DNA from: an uncultured Clostridia bacterium
Lineage (GTDB): Bacteria > Bacillota > Clostridia > TANB77 > CAG-508
DNA length: 53,766 bases
Direction: 5' to 3'
Assembly: GCA_947624525.1 (NCBI GenBank)
Contig: CANQKT010000048.1
Coordinates: 1 to 53,766 of the forward strand
This document shows, in pieces, positions 8,514-16,984 of the stretch. The notes under the pieces were generated by a model. It did no database searches and was not told the origin of the DNA. It worked only from the letters and a program-made list of their open reading frames with translations. Made by a program: the position numbers and the translations under genes. The stretch's first letter is position 1, and each line of letters begins with the position of its first letter.

Positions 8514-9731
8514 CTAATTTAGCAACTCAACTGCAAATAAACTAAAATAATCCCATATATCCTTCTTTTCCACTGTATAAGCATTTTTTATCTCAACCAT
8601 ATCAATAGTGTTTCCATCCAAATCCACCTTTAAACTACCTATAATAGTTCCTTCCTCAACAGGAGCTTCAAAATAATATAAACAATTTATATCAATATTA
8701 ATATTATCCTTCTCAGACTTTTTTATGGGAATAATGTCATTATCTAAATCAGTTATATATAAATCCATATTATTGTACTTGCATTTATTTACTTGAATTC
8801 TATCCTTATTTATTAAACACCAATTTTTGAATTTTTCCTCAACTATATCCTTAATATTCACAAGTTCATAATTTTCATAAACATATTCAATTAATTTTAT
8901 ACTATCCTGTGTCCTAATATCTTTTGTATCTGCTTGTAGCACAACTGTAATAACTTCAAATCCCTCTCTATTTATAGAGGTTACTAAACACCTTCCAGCA
9001 TTATTAGTAAAACCTGTTTTTACACCATTCACTCCATTTAAATATCCTAGTAACTCATTTGTATTTGAAATTTCTTTTGGATACCCATTAATTGTTACTG
9101 TATAATTTTGAGTGTTAACTACTTTAGCAAAAGTTTCATTTTTTAGTGCATAATCAGCAAGTTTAGCAAGTTCATATGCTGTTGTATAATGTTCTGGATC
9201 ATCTAATCCATGTGGCGTAACATAATGTGTATTATCTAGACCTAATTCTCTAGCTTTCGCATTCATAAGCTCGGCAAAGCCCTCTACACTTCCGCCAACA
9301 TTTTCAGCAATTACTACAGCTGCATCATTTCCTGATTTAAGCATTAAACCATATAATAAATCCTTTAATGTGATTTTATCATCTTTTTTTAAACCCAATC
9401 TCGATCCACCGGTACCTGCCGCCTTTGCTGATACCGTGATTGTTTTATTTAAGTCAGATTTTTCTATTAATATAATTGCAGTCATTATCTTGGTTGTAGA
9501 GGCCATAGCACTTCTTTTATTCTCATTTTTTCCCCATATAATTTTTCCAGATTTTCTATCAATTGCGACTGCTATTCTTGAATTTAGAGTTGGTTCATCT
9601 TTGGTTTGATTTGTAACTTCTACTATATTACTTTTAGAAGACTCCTCGTTTTCATCGTCTGCATTAACTATTCTAATATTCATTATTAGCAAGTTTATTA
9701 TAATTAACATACAAAACACTTTTTTTAACAT
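8514..9731 (-). CDS. dacF: D-alanyl-D-alanine carboxypeptidase (DacF-type, S11)
   Basis: This 405-residue exported penicillin-binding protein has a signal peptide (about 1-24), then the S11 catalytic core: STTK (78-81, nucleophile Ser78), SGN (133-135) and KTG (238-240). A C-terminal beta-rich PBP5-type domain follows (about 290-375), with a terminal hydrophobic segment that may sit on the membrane. It trims the terminal D-Ala of peptidoglycan pentapeptides. The ribosome site AGGTGA lies in the right arm of a hairpin ending 3 nt before the ATG. DacF in Bacillus is a sporulation protein, but S11 enzymes are hard to assign individually. Confidence 0.85.
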   Translation of the reverse strand: MLKKVFCMLIIINLLIMNIRIVNADDENEESSKSNIVEVTNQTKDEPTLNSRIAVAIDRKSGKIIWGKNENKRSAMASTTKIMTAIILIEKSDLNKTITVSAKAAGTGGSRLGLKKDDKITLKDLLYGLMLKSGNDAAVVIAENVGGSVEGFAELMNAKARELGLDNTHYVTPHGLDDPEHYTTAYELAKLADYALKNETFAKVVNTQNYTVTINGYPKEISNTNELLGYLNGVNGVKTGFTNNAGRCLVTSINREGFEVITVVLQADTKDIRTQDSIKLIEYVYENYELVNIKDIVEEKFKNWCLINKDRIQVNKCKYNNMDLYITDLDNDIIPIKKSEKDNINIDINCLYYFEAPVEEGTIIGSLKVDLDGNTIDMVEIKNAYTVEKKDIWDYFSLFAVELLN

Positions 9732-9733
9732 AA

Positions 9734-9775
9734 AAAAATCACCTATATAAAATATATTTTATATAAGTGATTTTT
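9734..9775 (-). promoter_or_regulatory. Hairpin overlapping the dacF ribosome-binding site
   Basis: Two 20-nt arms (9734-9753 and 9756-9775) with one mismatch lie directly before the dacF ATG. In the transcript the downstream arm contains AGGTGA followed by seven U before AUG, so the same structure looks like a terminator for the pilin-like genes and also hides the dacF ribosome site. Confidence 0.65.
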
Positions 9776-9788
9776 ATGTATTATTTTA

Positions 9789-10151
9789 TTAACTTGGTCC
9801 ATTAATTTGATTAATACTATTATTAGTTAAAGTTTGTATCCAATTAAATACTGCTACCATAAAGAATAAAATAACCATACCTATAAACATAACTATTATT
9901 TGTTTTTTTACTTCTGCTTTACCTTCTGGTGCTGCAGTTATAAACTTTATTCCCATATACATTACCATTATTACCGCAACTGCTATAGCAAAATATTTAA
10001 TATATCCAGCTACAAGTGCTCCGGCATTAAGAATGCCATTACCTCCTGCACCATTATATATTTTATCATGTAACTCATCTGCAAATACCATATTATAATT
10101 AATTATTATTAACAATATAAAATTAAATACATAAAATAACTTTTTTTTCAT
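9789..10151 (-). CDS. VirB2/TrbC-like pilin family protein (second of tandem pair)
   Basis: The 120-residue protein has a signal peptide ending near VFA-DE, a glycine-rich segment (GAGGNGILNAG), one hydrophobic helix (VAGYIKYFAIAVAVIMVMY), the cytoplasmic loop APEGKAEVKKQ and a second hydrophobic helix. This two-helix hairpin with the (S/A)PEGKAxxKKQ loop is typical of TrbC/VirB2 pilin homologues in Firmicutes. It lies 26 bp from its paralogue, in one operon. No VirB4, VirD4 or other type IV secretion genes are seen in the window, so the pair is an orphan. Assembly into a pilus is inferred from the family only. Confidence 0.75.
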   Translation of the reverse strand: MKKKLFYVFNFILLIIINYNMVFADELHDKIYNGAGGNGILNAGALVAGYIKYFAIAVAVIMVMYMGIKFITAAPEGKAEVKKQIIVMFIGMVILFFMVAVFNWIQTLTNNSINQINGPS

Positions 10152-10177
10152 ATTTTTTCACCTTTGTTATTATAATT

Positions 10178-10525
10178 CTATCCACCTAAAGCGTTTTGGA
10201 TAAATCCAACAATAGCTGATGCTAATAAAACAACTGCTATACCACCAACAAATAATGGTAATTGTTTTTTTATGTCTGCTTTACCTTCTGGTGACTTAAG
10301 AATGTATGATATACCTAAATACATTGCAACAACAACTGCTACTGCAATTCCTACCCATTTCATAATACCTAGGATTTGGCTAAGACCTGTTTCTACTTTA
10401 TCATTAACATCTACTTCTGTTGCTTCAGGAACATTATAAGCAAAAGCTACATTACTTACTACTGTTAATAACATTATTACTAATAAAACAATACTAATAA
10501 TTTTTATACTTTTTTTGTTTATCAT
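10178..10525 (-). CDS. VirB2/TrbC-like pilin family protein (first of tandem pair)
   Basis: The 115 residues comprise an N-terminal signal/TM segment with cleavage probably after VAFA, a short polar stretch (YNVPEATEVDVNDKVETG), a helix (WVGIAVAVVVAMYLGISYI), the loop KSPEGKADIKKQ and a last helix rich in Val/Ala. The loop motif is shared with the downstream paralogue but the rest has diverged, indicating an old duplication. The ribosome site AAGGAGGAG is strong, suggesting high expression, as expected for a structural subunit. Function unproven. Confidence 0.75.
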   Translation of the reverse strand: MINKKSIKIISIVLLVIMLLTVVSNVAFAYNVPEATEVDVNDKVETGLSQILGIMKWVGIAVAVVVAMYLGISYILKSPEGKADIKKQLPLFVGGIAVVLLASAIVGFIQNALGG

Positions 10526-10667
10526 TTTTAACTCCTCCTTTTATATAATAAATTAGAATACTAATGCTATACATTAATCATACCTCTTTTTTACAAAAAA
10601 GTCAATATTTTTTAACTTTTTAACTAAAATATGTTATAAATTGAAATATTCTTTTATATTGTATTTT

Positions 10668-10838
10668 TCACTTCTTTAGTTTATTCATTTCTAAATCACT
10701 ATCATCATTGCCAATATAATACTTAGCTATTAGTTCATCGAGTTCTACGCTTAAATTATATATTTCCTCATAGCTTTTTCCAGTTATTATGCTTTCGTTT
10801 AATCTCTCCCTTGCATTTCGGATTTTATCGTCTAACAT
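10668..10838 (-). CDS. Spo0E-like sporulation regulatory protein (aspartyl phosphatase family)
   Basis: The 56-residue protein is MLDDKIRNARERLNE..., with the family signature LSVELDELI at about 29-37 followed by AKYY. Spo0E-type proteins are short two-helix phosphatases that remove phosphate from Spo0A and so delay sporulation. The start at 10838 is supported by an AAGGAG site about 10 nt upstream. It stands alone between the pilin-like pair and lgt. The C-terminal tail is short and acidic/basic. This supports an endospore-forming host. Confidence 0.8.
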   Translation of the reverse strand: MLDDKIRNARERLNESIITGKSYEEIYNLSVELDELIAKYYIGNDDSDLEMNKLKK

Positions 10839-10957
10839 ATTAACCAACTCTCCTTTTCACTACATAAGCTTGTCTCATTTGTATATATATAGAATAGCAT
10901 ATTTTCATCTTCAATGTCAACAAAAGTACTGTATTTATGCGTGTTTCGAGCAACTTT

Positions 10958-11749
10958 TCATCTATCTTTTTCGACAATATCCGACATATGTTTATCTTTA
11001 TTTTTTTTATATATCAAAATAATACTAAATACTATAAAAAACGCTAATGACAAAATTTGTGAAATTCTACAATTAAATAACATTAAACTATCAGTTCGTA
11101 ATCCTTCTATTATAAATCTTACAAAAGAATAGAAAATTATGTATAGATATGTTATTTCTCCTGAAAACTTTCTCTTTTTACTTAATATTGATAGTAAAAT
11201 AAAAATAATAAATGTACAAATAGATTCATACAAAAAAGTTGGATGCACATATTTTACAATACCATTTTCTATAATTTCCATTTTTAAAGGCAAATTCGTT
11301 TCATACCCATAAGCCTCAACATTTATGTAATTTCCCCATCTTCCTATAGATTGGCATAATGCTATAACTGGAACTAAAAAATCTGTAATATCTGATATTT
11401 TAACTTTCCTTATTTTACTAAAAATTGCAATAACTATCACTCCACCTATTATTCCGCCATATATAGCAAGTCCACCATTTTTTATATTGAAAATATCTTC
11501 TGGATTATTTTTATAATAATCCAAAGAAAAAATTACATAATACAATCTAGCACAAATTATAGCTATCGGTAACATTACAATTGCTAAATCCAATAAATCA
11601 TCAAATTTTATCCCGAACCTTCCATCATGAAATTTGCACCATATAACTGCCATTAGCATTGCAGAAACAATTAATACTGCATACCAGTATATCGGAATTT
11701 CAAATAACTCAAAAGCTACTCTTGGAATTAACCCTGTTTTTATTATCAT
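10958..11749 (-). CDS. lgt: Prolipoprotein diacylglyceryl transferase
   Basis: This 263-residue polytopic membrane enzyme moves a diacylglyceryl group from phosphatidylglycerol to the lipobox cysteine of prolipoproteins. Visible family motifs are NGGLAIYGGIIGG, the signature GRWGNYINVEAYG containing the essential Arg/Asn, and the late ...IEGLRTDSL with the second conserved Arg. About seven hydrophobic helices are spread over the length, which fits the family (about 250-290). The C-terminal basic tail (KKNKDKHMSDIVEKDR) is cytoplasmic. It is monocistronic. Confidence 0.9.
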   Translation of the reverse strand: MIIKTGLIPRVAFELFEIPIYWYAVLIVSAMLMAVIWCKFHDGRFGIKFDDLLDLAIVMLPIAIICARLYYVIFSLDYYKNNPEDIFNIKNGGLAIYGGIIGGVIVIAIFSKIRKVKISDITDFLVPVIALCQSIGRWGNYINVEAYGYETNLPLKMEIIENGIVKYVHPTFLYESICTFIIFILLSILSKKRKFSGEITYLYIIFYSFVRFIIEGLRTDSLMLFNCRISQILSLAFFIVFSIILIYKKNKDKHMSDIVEKDR

Positions 11750-11903
11750 TTTATTTTCTCCTCATAATATGTAATACTGTGCTTTGTCTGGAATGTTTAA
11801 CATTAGTATATGTTGAATTTCAGCCAAACCAAATCACTTATTTTTAATTGTTAACTAATATTTAAAAATTTTCTTAAAAGAAAAAATTAATTATTGTAGA
11901 GTA

Positions 11904-12062
11904 GTCCAAATCAATAGTTATGTAGCGTGGTTAAATATATTAACATGCAGTGGAGTGCGCAGTTTAGCGCTCCCACCAAAAGTCTTTCTCCCAAATCCCC
12001 ACGCCAGCAAACGAACGGAATGTTAATATATTTAACCACGTTACATAACTATTGATTTGGAC
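11904..12062. mobile_element. MITE-like element with 43-bp terminal inverted repeats
   Basis: The arms 11904-11946 and 12020-12062 are 43 bp, reverse complements with a single mismatch, enclosing 73 bp that is visibly richer in G+C and contains a smaller hairpin (GCGC..GCGC near 11958). There is no coding capacity. This is the main content of the 335-bp gap between lgt and the M16 peptidase gene. Near-perfect arms suggest a recent insertion or selection on the hairpin. No target duplication could be fixed with confidence. Confidence 0.65.
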
Positions 12063-12084
12063 GGCCCCCTTAAAATCAAAACGA

Positions 12085-13362
12085 TCACTTAGGTCTTATA
12101 ATACTTATAGCCATCCTATCCTCACTAAATACCTGATTAAGAATTTGTTCTGCATATTCTCTTGTAACAGTATTAAATTTTTCAATATAATCAAAACTAT
12201 TAATTCCTTTAAAAGAATCAGCCAAAAACATTCTAGCAATTTCAGCTACACTATTATATTCAACAACATAATCACCATAAATTTTTCTCTTTATTCTTTC
12301 AAAATGCCCTTCATCTAGGCCATTTTTCTTAAATTTAGAAATCTCTCCTTTAAATTTTTCATAAACTAATTCTGGATTTTTTGATTGACCACCTACTAAA
12401 ATGTGGGCATATAATTTAGAAAACTCATAATCCAAATCTGGCTCTGAAAGCAAATCACCACTATTGTATAATTCCTTGTACAAATCAGAACTCTTACCAA
12501 TTAACATATTTAACAATATTTCTATTGCTATATGTTTTTTTACTATTTCATCTGAATCAGGCAATTTATCTTTAATACCAATCATAAAAATAGGTGTACT
12601 AACTTCCATATTAGTTTCTTTACTTTTTTTATTTATAGTTTCATCTTCTGACTCATATATTCTTTTTATTTCACCTTGATTTTCCTTAGGTTGCAATCTT
12701 CTCTTAATTTCCTCTAGTAAATCTTCTGGCTTGAAATCTCCACATACTACTAACGTCATATTGCTAGGATGATAAAAAGTATTATAACATTTATATAATA
12801 CATCTGGATTTATCTTACTAATTGATTCTATCGTTCCAGCTATATCAAGTTTGACAGGATTTTTGTGATATAAACAATCCATAGTATTTAAATATAATTT
12901 AAACCCTGGATCATCATCATACATCATTATTTCTTGTCCTATAATTCCTTTTTCCTTTTCAACATTTTCATTTGTAAAATATGGGTTTTGAACATAATTC
13001 ATTAATTCATCTAACCCTTCATAAAATTTATCAGATGAACATTCAAATAAATACGCAGTATGATCATTAGTTGTATATGCATTTGCATCTAAACCAAGAG
13101 CCATTAATACATCTAGGCTATTAGTTCCATTTTCCTGTTCAAACATTTTGTGTTCCAAAAAATGAGCGACTCCATCTGGTATAAAGACTTCTTCATTTGT
13201 TTGTGGCATTATAAATCTATTATCTATTGAGCCAAAATTTGTGCCCCATATTACATATTTTTTGTTTGTATTTTGTTTTGGAATTATAATTATATTTAAT
13301 CCATTTTCCAATTTTTCAAAATATGCTTTTTCTTTTATTTTTGTACTTTCAATAATTTTCAT
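12085..13362 (-). CDS. M16B zinc peptidase, active subunit (YmfH-like)
   Basis: The 425 residues from the ATG at 13362 are preferred to the ATG at 13380 because GAGGAA precedes it. The inverted zinc motif HFLEH is at 67-71, followed by a glutamate in the EKEKGIIGQEI segment that supplies the third ligand. N-terminal LENGLNIIIIPK is typical of the family. It lies downstream of a non-catalytic M16 partner on the same strand, the YmfF/YmfH arrangement known from Bacillus. Substrate unknown; the pair probably closes into a chamber that degrades peptides. The proteins have the normal size for single-module M16B subunits. Confidence 0.85.
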   Translation of the reverse strand: MKIIESTKIKEKAYFEKLENGLNIIIIPKQNTNKKYVIWGTNFGSIDNRFIMPQTNEEVFIPDGVAHFLEHKMFEQENGTNSLDVLMALGLDANAYTTNDHTAYLFECSSDKFYEGLDELMNYVQNPYFTNENVEKEKGIIGQEIMMYDDDPGFKLYLNTMDCLYHKNPVKLDIAGTIESISKINPDVLYKCYNTFYHPSNMTLVVCGDFKPEDLLEEIKRRLQPKENQGEIKRIYESEDETINKKSKETNMEVSTPIFMIGIKDKLPDSDEIVKKHIAIEILLNMLIGKSSDLYKELYNSGDLLSEPDLDYEFSKLYAHILVGGQSKNPELVYEKFKGEISKFKKNGLDEGHFERIKRKIYGDYVVEYNSVAEIARMFLADSFKGINSFDYIEKFNTVTREYAEQILNQVFSEDRMAISIIRPK

Positions 13363-13499
13363 ATTTATCAAATTCCTCATATAATATATTTAGGTTTTTT
13401 ATCTCCATGGATTTACCTATAAACCAATAATTTAAATTTTCAACAAATTTTAAGTAGATTTTATTAATCCTTTAAGAAATATAGTATTAAGCCAAATTG

Positions 13500-14771
13500 T
13501 TAATCTTTTAAAAAGTATATAGTATTTATCTGCACATTTTTAGCAATATCCAAAATTTGTTCTTTTGTGACTTCATTTATTCTTTTTATATAATCTTCAA
13601 TAGAAATAAATTCGTCAGACAATTCCTGTGAAAAATAATAAGTTATTTCTGAATCTTGTGCTTCAGGAATACTTCCCACACTAGAAGCTATTAATAACTT
13701 TGCATTATCTATATCTTCCTCAGTAAATTCTCCATTTTCCATTTGTTTTAACTGTTCTTTTATTAATTCTAATGTCTTTTCATAATTTGGAATATCTATA
13801 CCACATTTTATAAATATATTATCCTTTTGCCTTAAATACGTTGAACCTGCAGAATATGCCAAACTAGCCTTTTCTCTTACATTTTGAAACATTTTTGAAT
13901 TCGCACTTCCACCTAAAATTACATTATATACAGATGTCCAATATTTACCTTCCTTTTTATTATTTAATACATCTAATCCTAAAATTAATTTTCCCTGTGT
14001 TACTTGCATACTTTCTGAAATTACCCTTGGCTCACTTATTCTAGGCTTTGATTCATTTTCTACATTAACATTATATTGTGGAGTTCTTCCCTGTAAATTT
14101 TTTATGATTTCATTATTTTTAATTTCATTAGAAATTTGTTCATTCAAATCTCCAGAAACAAAAATATCTATTTTCGCACTTTTCATTAATTCTCTGTAAT
14201 GATCATATAAATTTTGTGCATTTATATGCTCTAAATCATCAATATATCCAAACTTATACAAACCATATGGGGCATCTTTATACATTTCTTCGATGCACCT
14301 ATCATATGCATATTTTGACTTATTATCAATCTTACCTTGTATTATTTGTTTTAGATTTTCTTTTTCTCTATCTACATACTCTTGTTTAAGTTTGCTATCC
14401 TCTAAAAATGGATTGAATACTATGTCAAACAATATTTCCAAACATTCTTTACTTACATTTTCTTGTGATGGTAAGAATTCATTATTTATACTCTCTAAAT
14501 AAAATTTTAAAATTTGATTATCTCCAGTTTTTTCAACACCACAGTCAAAACTTGCTCCATACATATTTTCTAAATTTATACTAATTTCCTCTTGAGTTGG
14601 CATTTTCTTTGTTCCTCTTCTTAAAACTGCTGCCAACAATGCATTTTTTGTTACACTTTCTCTATCTAACTTTGTTGTTAAAAAAACGGCAAACAAATTA
14701 GTTTTGAACTTATTTGTATTAATTTTATGAAGTGTAATTCCTTGTTTCAATTCTTCTTTTTTGTAATTCAT
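13500..14771 (-). CDS. M16B peptidase homologue lacking the zinc motif (YmfF-like)
   Basis: The 423-residue M16 fold opens with MNYKKEELKQGITLHKI. Where HxxEH should be, the sequence is NALLAAVLRRGTKKMPT, so no zinc can bind. C-terminal R/Y-type elements (ENVREKASLAYSAGSTY in the second half) are retained, as in non-catalytic M16 partners. It is upstream of the active subunit with a 137-bp gap. I infer a heterodimer in which this chain shapes the substrate chamber. Confidence 0.85.
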   Translation of the reverse strand: MNYKKEELKQGITLHKINTNKFKTNLFAVFLTTKLDRESVTKNALLAAVLRRGTKKMPTQEEISINLENMYGASFDCGVEKTGDNQILKFYLESINNEFLPSQENVSKECLEILFDIVFNPFLEDSKLKQEYVDREKENLKQIIQGKIDNKSKYAYDRCIEEMYKDAPYGLYKFGYIDDLEHINAQNLYDHYRELMKSAKIDIFVSGDLNEQISNEIKNNEIIKNLQGRTPQYNVNVENESKPRISEPRVISESMQVTQGKLILGLDVLNNKKEGKYWTSVYNVILGGSANSKMFQNVREKASLAYSAGSTYLRQKDNIFIKCGIDIPNYEKTLELIKEQLKQMENGEFTEEDIDNAKLLIASSVGSIPEAQDSEITYYFSQELSDEFISIEDYIKRINEVTKEQILDIAKNVQINTIYFLKD

Positions 14772-15081
14772 TTACTATCATTCCCTTCTTTTTATTTATT
14801 TTATTATAGGTTATTATTTAAAATTTATACCAAATTATATATCTAAAGTTGCATTATATCATGCTCATCATAATATATACCTATATTTTTTTACTCATAA
14901 GTCCGAGAAATATAAAATTTTTTTATTAATTTTTTCATTAATTTTCCTCTTTCTTTTTTACTATATGAATTATATATAATTTAATTTTCTTTTACAATAC
15001 ATTTTATAAATCTTTGAATAAATTTGAGATTTTTGCAAAAAATACTTTTAGTACTTAATTTATAGAAAGGAGTTTTATATT
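14772..15081. other. AT-rich intergenic region, no gene seen
   Basis: The 310 bp between the divergent M16 operon (-) and the DUF378 gene (+) are expected to hold both promoters. The only landmark I can support is the AAAGGAG ribosome site of the DUF378 gene at 15065-15071. I see no RNA gene or clear hairpin. Confidence 0.5.
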
Positions 15082-15276
15082 ATGAAAATAATAAATGTAA
15101 TTGCTCTATTATTAGTTATAATTGGTGGATTAAATTGGGGATTAGTTGGATTATTTGATTTTAATTTAGTAGATTTCCTATTTAAAGCTGGTTCAATATT
15201 AGCTAAAATAGTTTATATATTAGTTGGAATTGCAAGCTTATGGTGTATTAGTTTATTTGCAAAAGTGTCTGATTAA
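15082..15276 (+). CDS. DUF378 family small membrane protein (YuzA-like)
   Basis: The 64-residue protein has two transmembrane helices. The motif GGLNWGLVGLF with FNLVDFLF after it defines the DUF378 family, followed by the second helix AKIVYILVGIASLWCISLF. Size matches the family. Its function is not known. AAAGGAG precedes the ATG at good distance, and a bidirectional terminator follows. Confidence 0.9.
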   Translation: MKIINVIALLLVIIGGLNWGLVGLFDFNLVDFLFKAGSILAKIVYILVGIASLWCISLFAKVSD

Positions 15277-15290
15277 TATATTATAAACCA

Positions 15291-15329
15291 AATAAACATG
15301 TATATTAATATGTAATATACATGTTTATT
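15291..15329. terminator. Bidirectional terminator between the DUF378 gene and yqeY
   Basis: Perfect 17-bp arms (15291-15307 and 15313-15329) contain AACATGTATA and its complement with a 5-nt loop. Their A-rich and T-rich outer ends serve the convergent genes on both strands. Confidence 0.85.
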
Positions 15330-15331
15330 AT

Positions 15332-15772
15332 TTATGCTAATATTTTCTTTACTATTTCATTTATCATTTTACCATCTGCTGTAACACCTAATTGTTCCTT
15401 TGCTTCTTTCATAATTTTACCCATATCCTTCATAGATGTAGCACCTACTGCAGAAATAATCTCCTTTACTTTTTCTGTTAACTCCTCCTCAGATAACTTC
15501 CTAGGCAAATATTCTTCTAATATAGCCATTTCTTCTTTTATTTGATTTATTAAATCTTCTCTACCTGATTTTTCATAATCTGCTAAAGAATCATTTCTTC
15601 TTTTAAACTCCTTAGCTATTACTTCTAGAATTTGATCATCGTTTAGTTCTATTTTTTTATCTTTTTCAACCTGTAAAATTGAAGCTCTTACCATTTGTAC
15701 TGTATTTTTTCTGTTTACATTTTTGTCTTTCATCGCTGATTTTAAATCATCTAATAATTTTTCTTTTAGCAT
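15332..15772 (-). CDS. yqeY: GatB/YqeY domain protein
   Basis: The 146 residues from the ATG at 15772 are supported by GAAAGGATG spaced correctly before it; the longer reading from 15796 lacks a site. It has the YqeY helical bundle with VRASILQVEKDKK, YLPRKLSEEEL and the closing GADGKMINEIVK-type segment (VTADGKMINEIVK). YqeY resembles the tRNA-binding tail of GatB, and its role is uncertain. It lies directly downstream of rpsU, a classic conserved gene pair. Confidence 0.9.
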   Translation of the reverse strand: MLKEKLLDDLKSAMKDKNVNRKNTVQMVRASILQVEKDKKIELNDDQILEVIAKEFKRRNDSLADYEKSGREDLINQIKEEMAILEEYLPRKLSEEELTEKVKEIISAVGATSMKDMGKIMKEAKEQLGVTADGKMINEIVKKILA

Positions 15773-15908
15773 ACAAATCATCCTTTCATATATCATAAAA
15801 GTGTCTTGTCACTATCTTTCATTCTTCTCAGCTAATGTTGACTTAACAAGACAACTTTTCTATTACATCACAAAAGTGCAAGTATAATACTTGCACCTTA
15901 ATAAACCG

Positions 15909-16076
15909 CTAAAACTTTCTTTTTCTAGCAGCCTCTGACTTTTTCTTTCTTCTTACACTTGGTTTTTCATAGTGTTCTCTTTTACGAACTTCTTGTAAAA
16001 CTTGGTTTCTTGCACATTGTCTTTTGAATCTTTTTAGTGCATCTTCCAAATTACCATTATTTTTAACTTCTGGCAT
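15909..16076 (-). CDS. rpsU: 30S ribosomal protein bS21
   Basis: The 55-residue basic protein starts [20 protein letters not shown] and ends in a run of Arg/Lys (EAARKRKF), the full normal bS21. The start is preceded by GGAGGGG. It is upstream of yqeY on the same strand with a 136-bp gap. bS21 sits near the anti-Shine-Dalgarno sequence on the 30S platform and aids initiation. Confidence 0.95.
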   Translation of the reverse strand: MPEVKNNGNLEDALKRFKRQCARNQVLQEVRKREHYEKPSVRRKKKSEAARKRKF

Positions 16077-16170
16077 ATATAATCCCCTCCTTCCGGTATA
16101 AACCCTACCTTATTAGGATGTGTTTCTAGGGGTTTCTTGTTTTCTTTAACCCTTTTTACATACGAATATA

Positions 16171-16200
16171 ATTATACTCTAAGTAATAGTAAATTGTCAA
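16171..16200 (-). promoter_or_regulatory. Sigma-A promoter of rpsU-yqeY
   Basis: Consensus -35 TTGACA (16195-16200) and -10 TATAAT (16171-16176) are separated by 18 bp. The leader of about 90 nt before rpsU contains CCTTATTAGG/GGGTTT blocks that could fold into a hairpin near the ribosome site. Confidence 0.75.
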
Positions 16201-16314
16201 TACAATTACTAGATTTTTCCAATTTTCCGCCAAATTTTAATTGTCGAATTTTGTCAACAATTGTGAATTTTTTCATATTATATACTATACATGATAAGTG
16301 GGAGGTGAATGTTT

Positions 16315-16569
16315 ATGGATCAAGAAGTAGATATTTGCTGTTGCAAAAAAGTTAAGAAAAACAAAAAATGTTGCGTTGATTTAATTATATTTGTTTTATC
16401 TTTCATATTAACTTTTGTAATTGGAGTTCTAGTCGGAGCCGTTACAGGATTATTTGCCGCTTTAGGTTTAGGTGCTGTAATTTCAATTATATTAACATTA
16501 GTGTTGTTACTTGTTGTAAGAATTATAATGTTGGCTTGCGAAAAGGACAACAAAAAGAAATGTTGTTAA
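16315..16569 (+). CDS. Small Cys-flanked two-helix membrane protein, unknown function
   Basis: The 84 residues from the ATG at 16315 are preferred because GGAGG is 9 nt upstream; the ATG at 16309 is too close to it. The N-terminal cytoplasmic part has CCCKKVKKNKKCC, then two long hydrophobic helices with a small Gly/Ala turn (GAVTGLFAALGLGAV), then CEKDNKKKCC. The mirror-like Cys/Lys clusters at both ends could bind a metal or form disulfides at the membrane face. I recognise no family. It is monocistronic with a strong terminator. Confidence 0.75.
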   Translation: MDQEVDICCCKKVKKNKKCCVDLIIFVLSFILTFVIGVLVGAVTGLFAALGLGAVISIILTLVLLLVVRIIMLACEKDNKKKCC

Positions 16570-16581
16570 TTATCATATATA

Positions 16582-16610
16582 AAACCTGCTTTTCATAAGC
16601 AGGTTTTTTT
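16582..16610 (+). terminator. Rho-independent terminator of the small membrane protein gene
   Basis: A 10-bp stem AAACCTGCTT/AAGCAGGTTT with a 5-nt loop is followed by a run of T. Confidence 0.95.
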
Positions 16611-16676
16611 ATGCACATATTCCCCATCCACAAGGTCGCATTAAAAAGTGTTTCAAAAAAAAATTGAAATTTCCCC

Positions 16677-16705
16677 TTGCAATTTTCAAAAAAAAATGCT
16701 ATCAT
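16677..16705 (+). promoter_or_regulatory. Sigma-A promoter of the serS T-box transcript
   Basis: A -35 TTGCAA (16677-16682) and a -10 TATCAT (16700-16705) have 17-bp spacing, just before the T-box leader. Confidence 0.65.
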
Positions 16706-16721
16706 AATAAACATAATATGT

Positions 16722-16960
16722 AGCTTAAAAGAGACAAGTAATAAACTCCCTTTTATTCAGAGAGATTATGGTTGGTGAGAATAATCTAAAATAGTTTATG
16801 AATCTACTCTTTGCTTTTAGTGAAAACTAAACCTAGTAATGCAAGGTTACAAGCATTGTTAAGATATATAATTTGTTAACAAATTTATATAAATTAAGGT
16901 GGCACCACGATATTAAACAAAATCGTCCTTATGAAATTCATAAGGACGTTTTTATTTTTA
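16722..16960 (+). promoter_or_regulatory. T-box riboswitch (serine) controlling serS
   Basis: The leader has the T-box architecture: an AGAGA element and GGTTGGTGAGAA in Stem I, then GAA-TCT-ACTC with specifier codon TCT (Ser) at 16803-16805, the T-box sequence AAGGTGGCACCACG at 16896-16909 that pairs with the uncharged tRNA acceptor, and an intrinsic terminator with stem CGTCCTTATG/CATAAGGACG (16924-16948) and a T-run. Uncharged tRNA-Ser should favour the antiterminator and turn on serS. The specifier agrees with the downstream gene. Confidence 0.93.
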
Positions 16961-16984
16961 ATAAAAAAGAAAGGAAGATGTTTT

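Noticed and set aside
10789..11132. Plus-strand frames over the spo0E-like and lgt region
   Set aside because: Hydrophobic antisense shadows without ribosome sites; both real genes are on the minus strand.
16523..16714. Minus-strand 63-codon frame
   Set aside because: Overlaps the small membrane protein gene and its terminator; no ribosome site and no family match.
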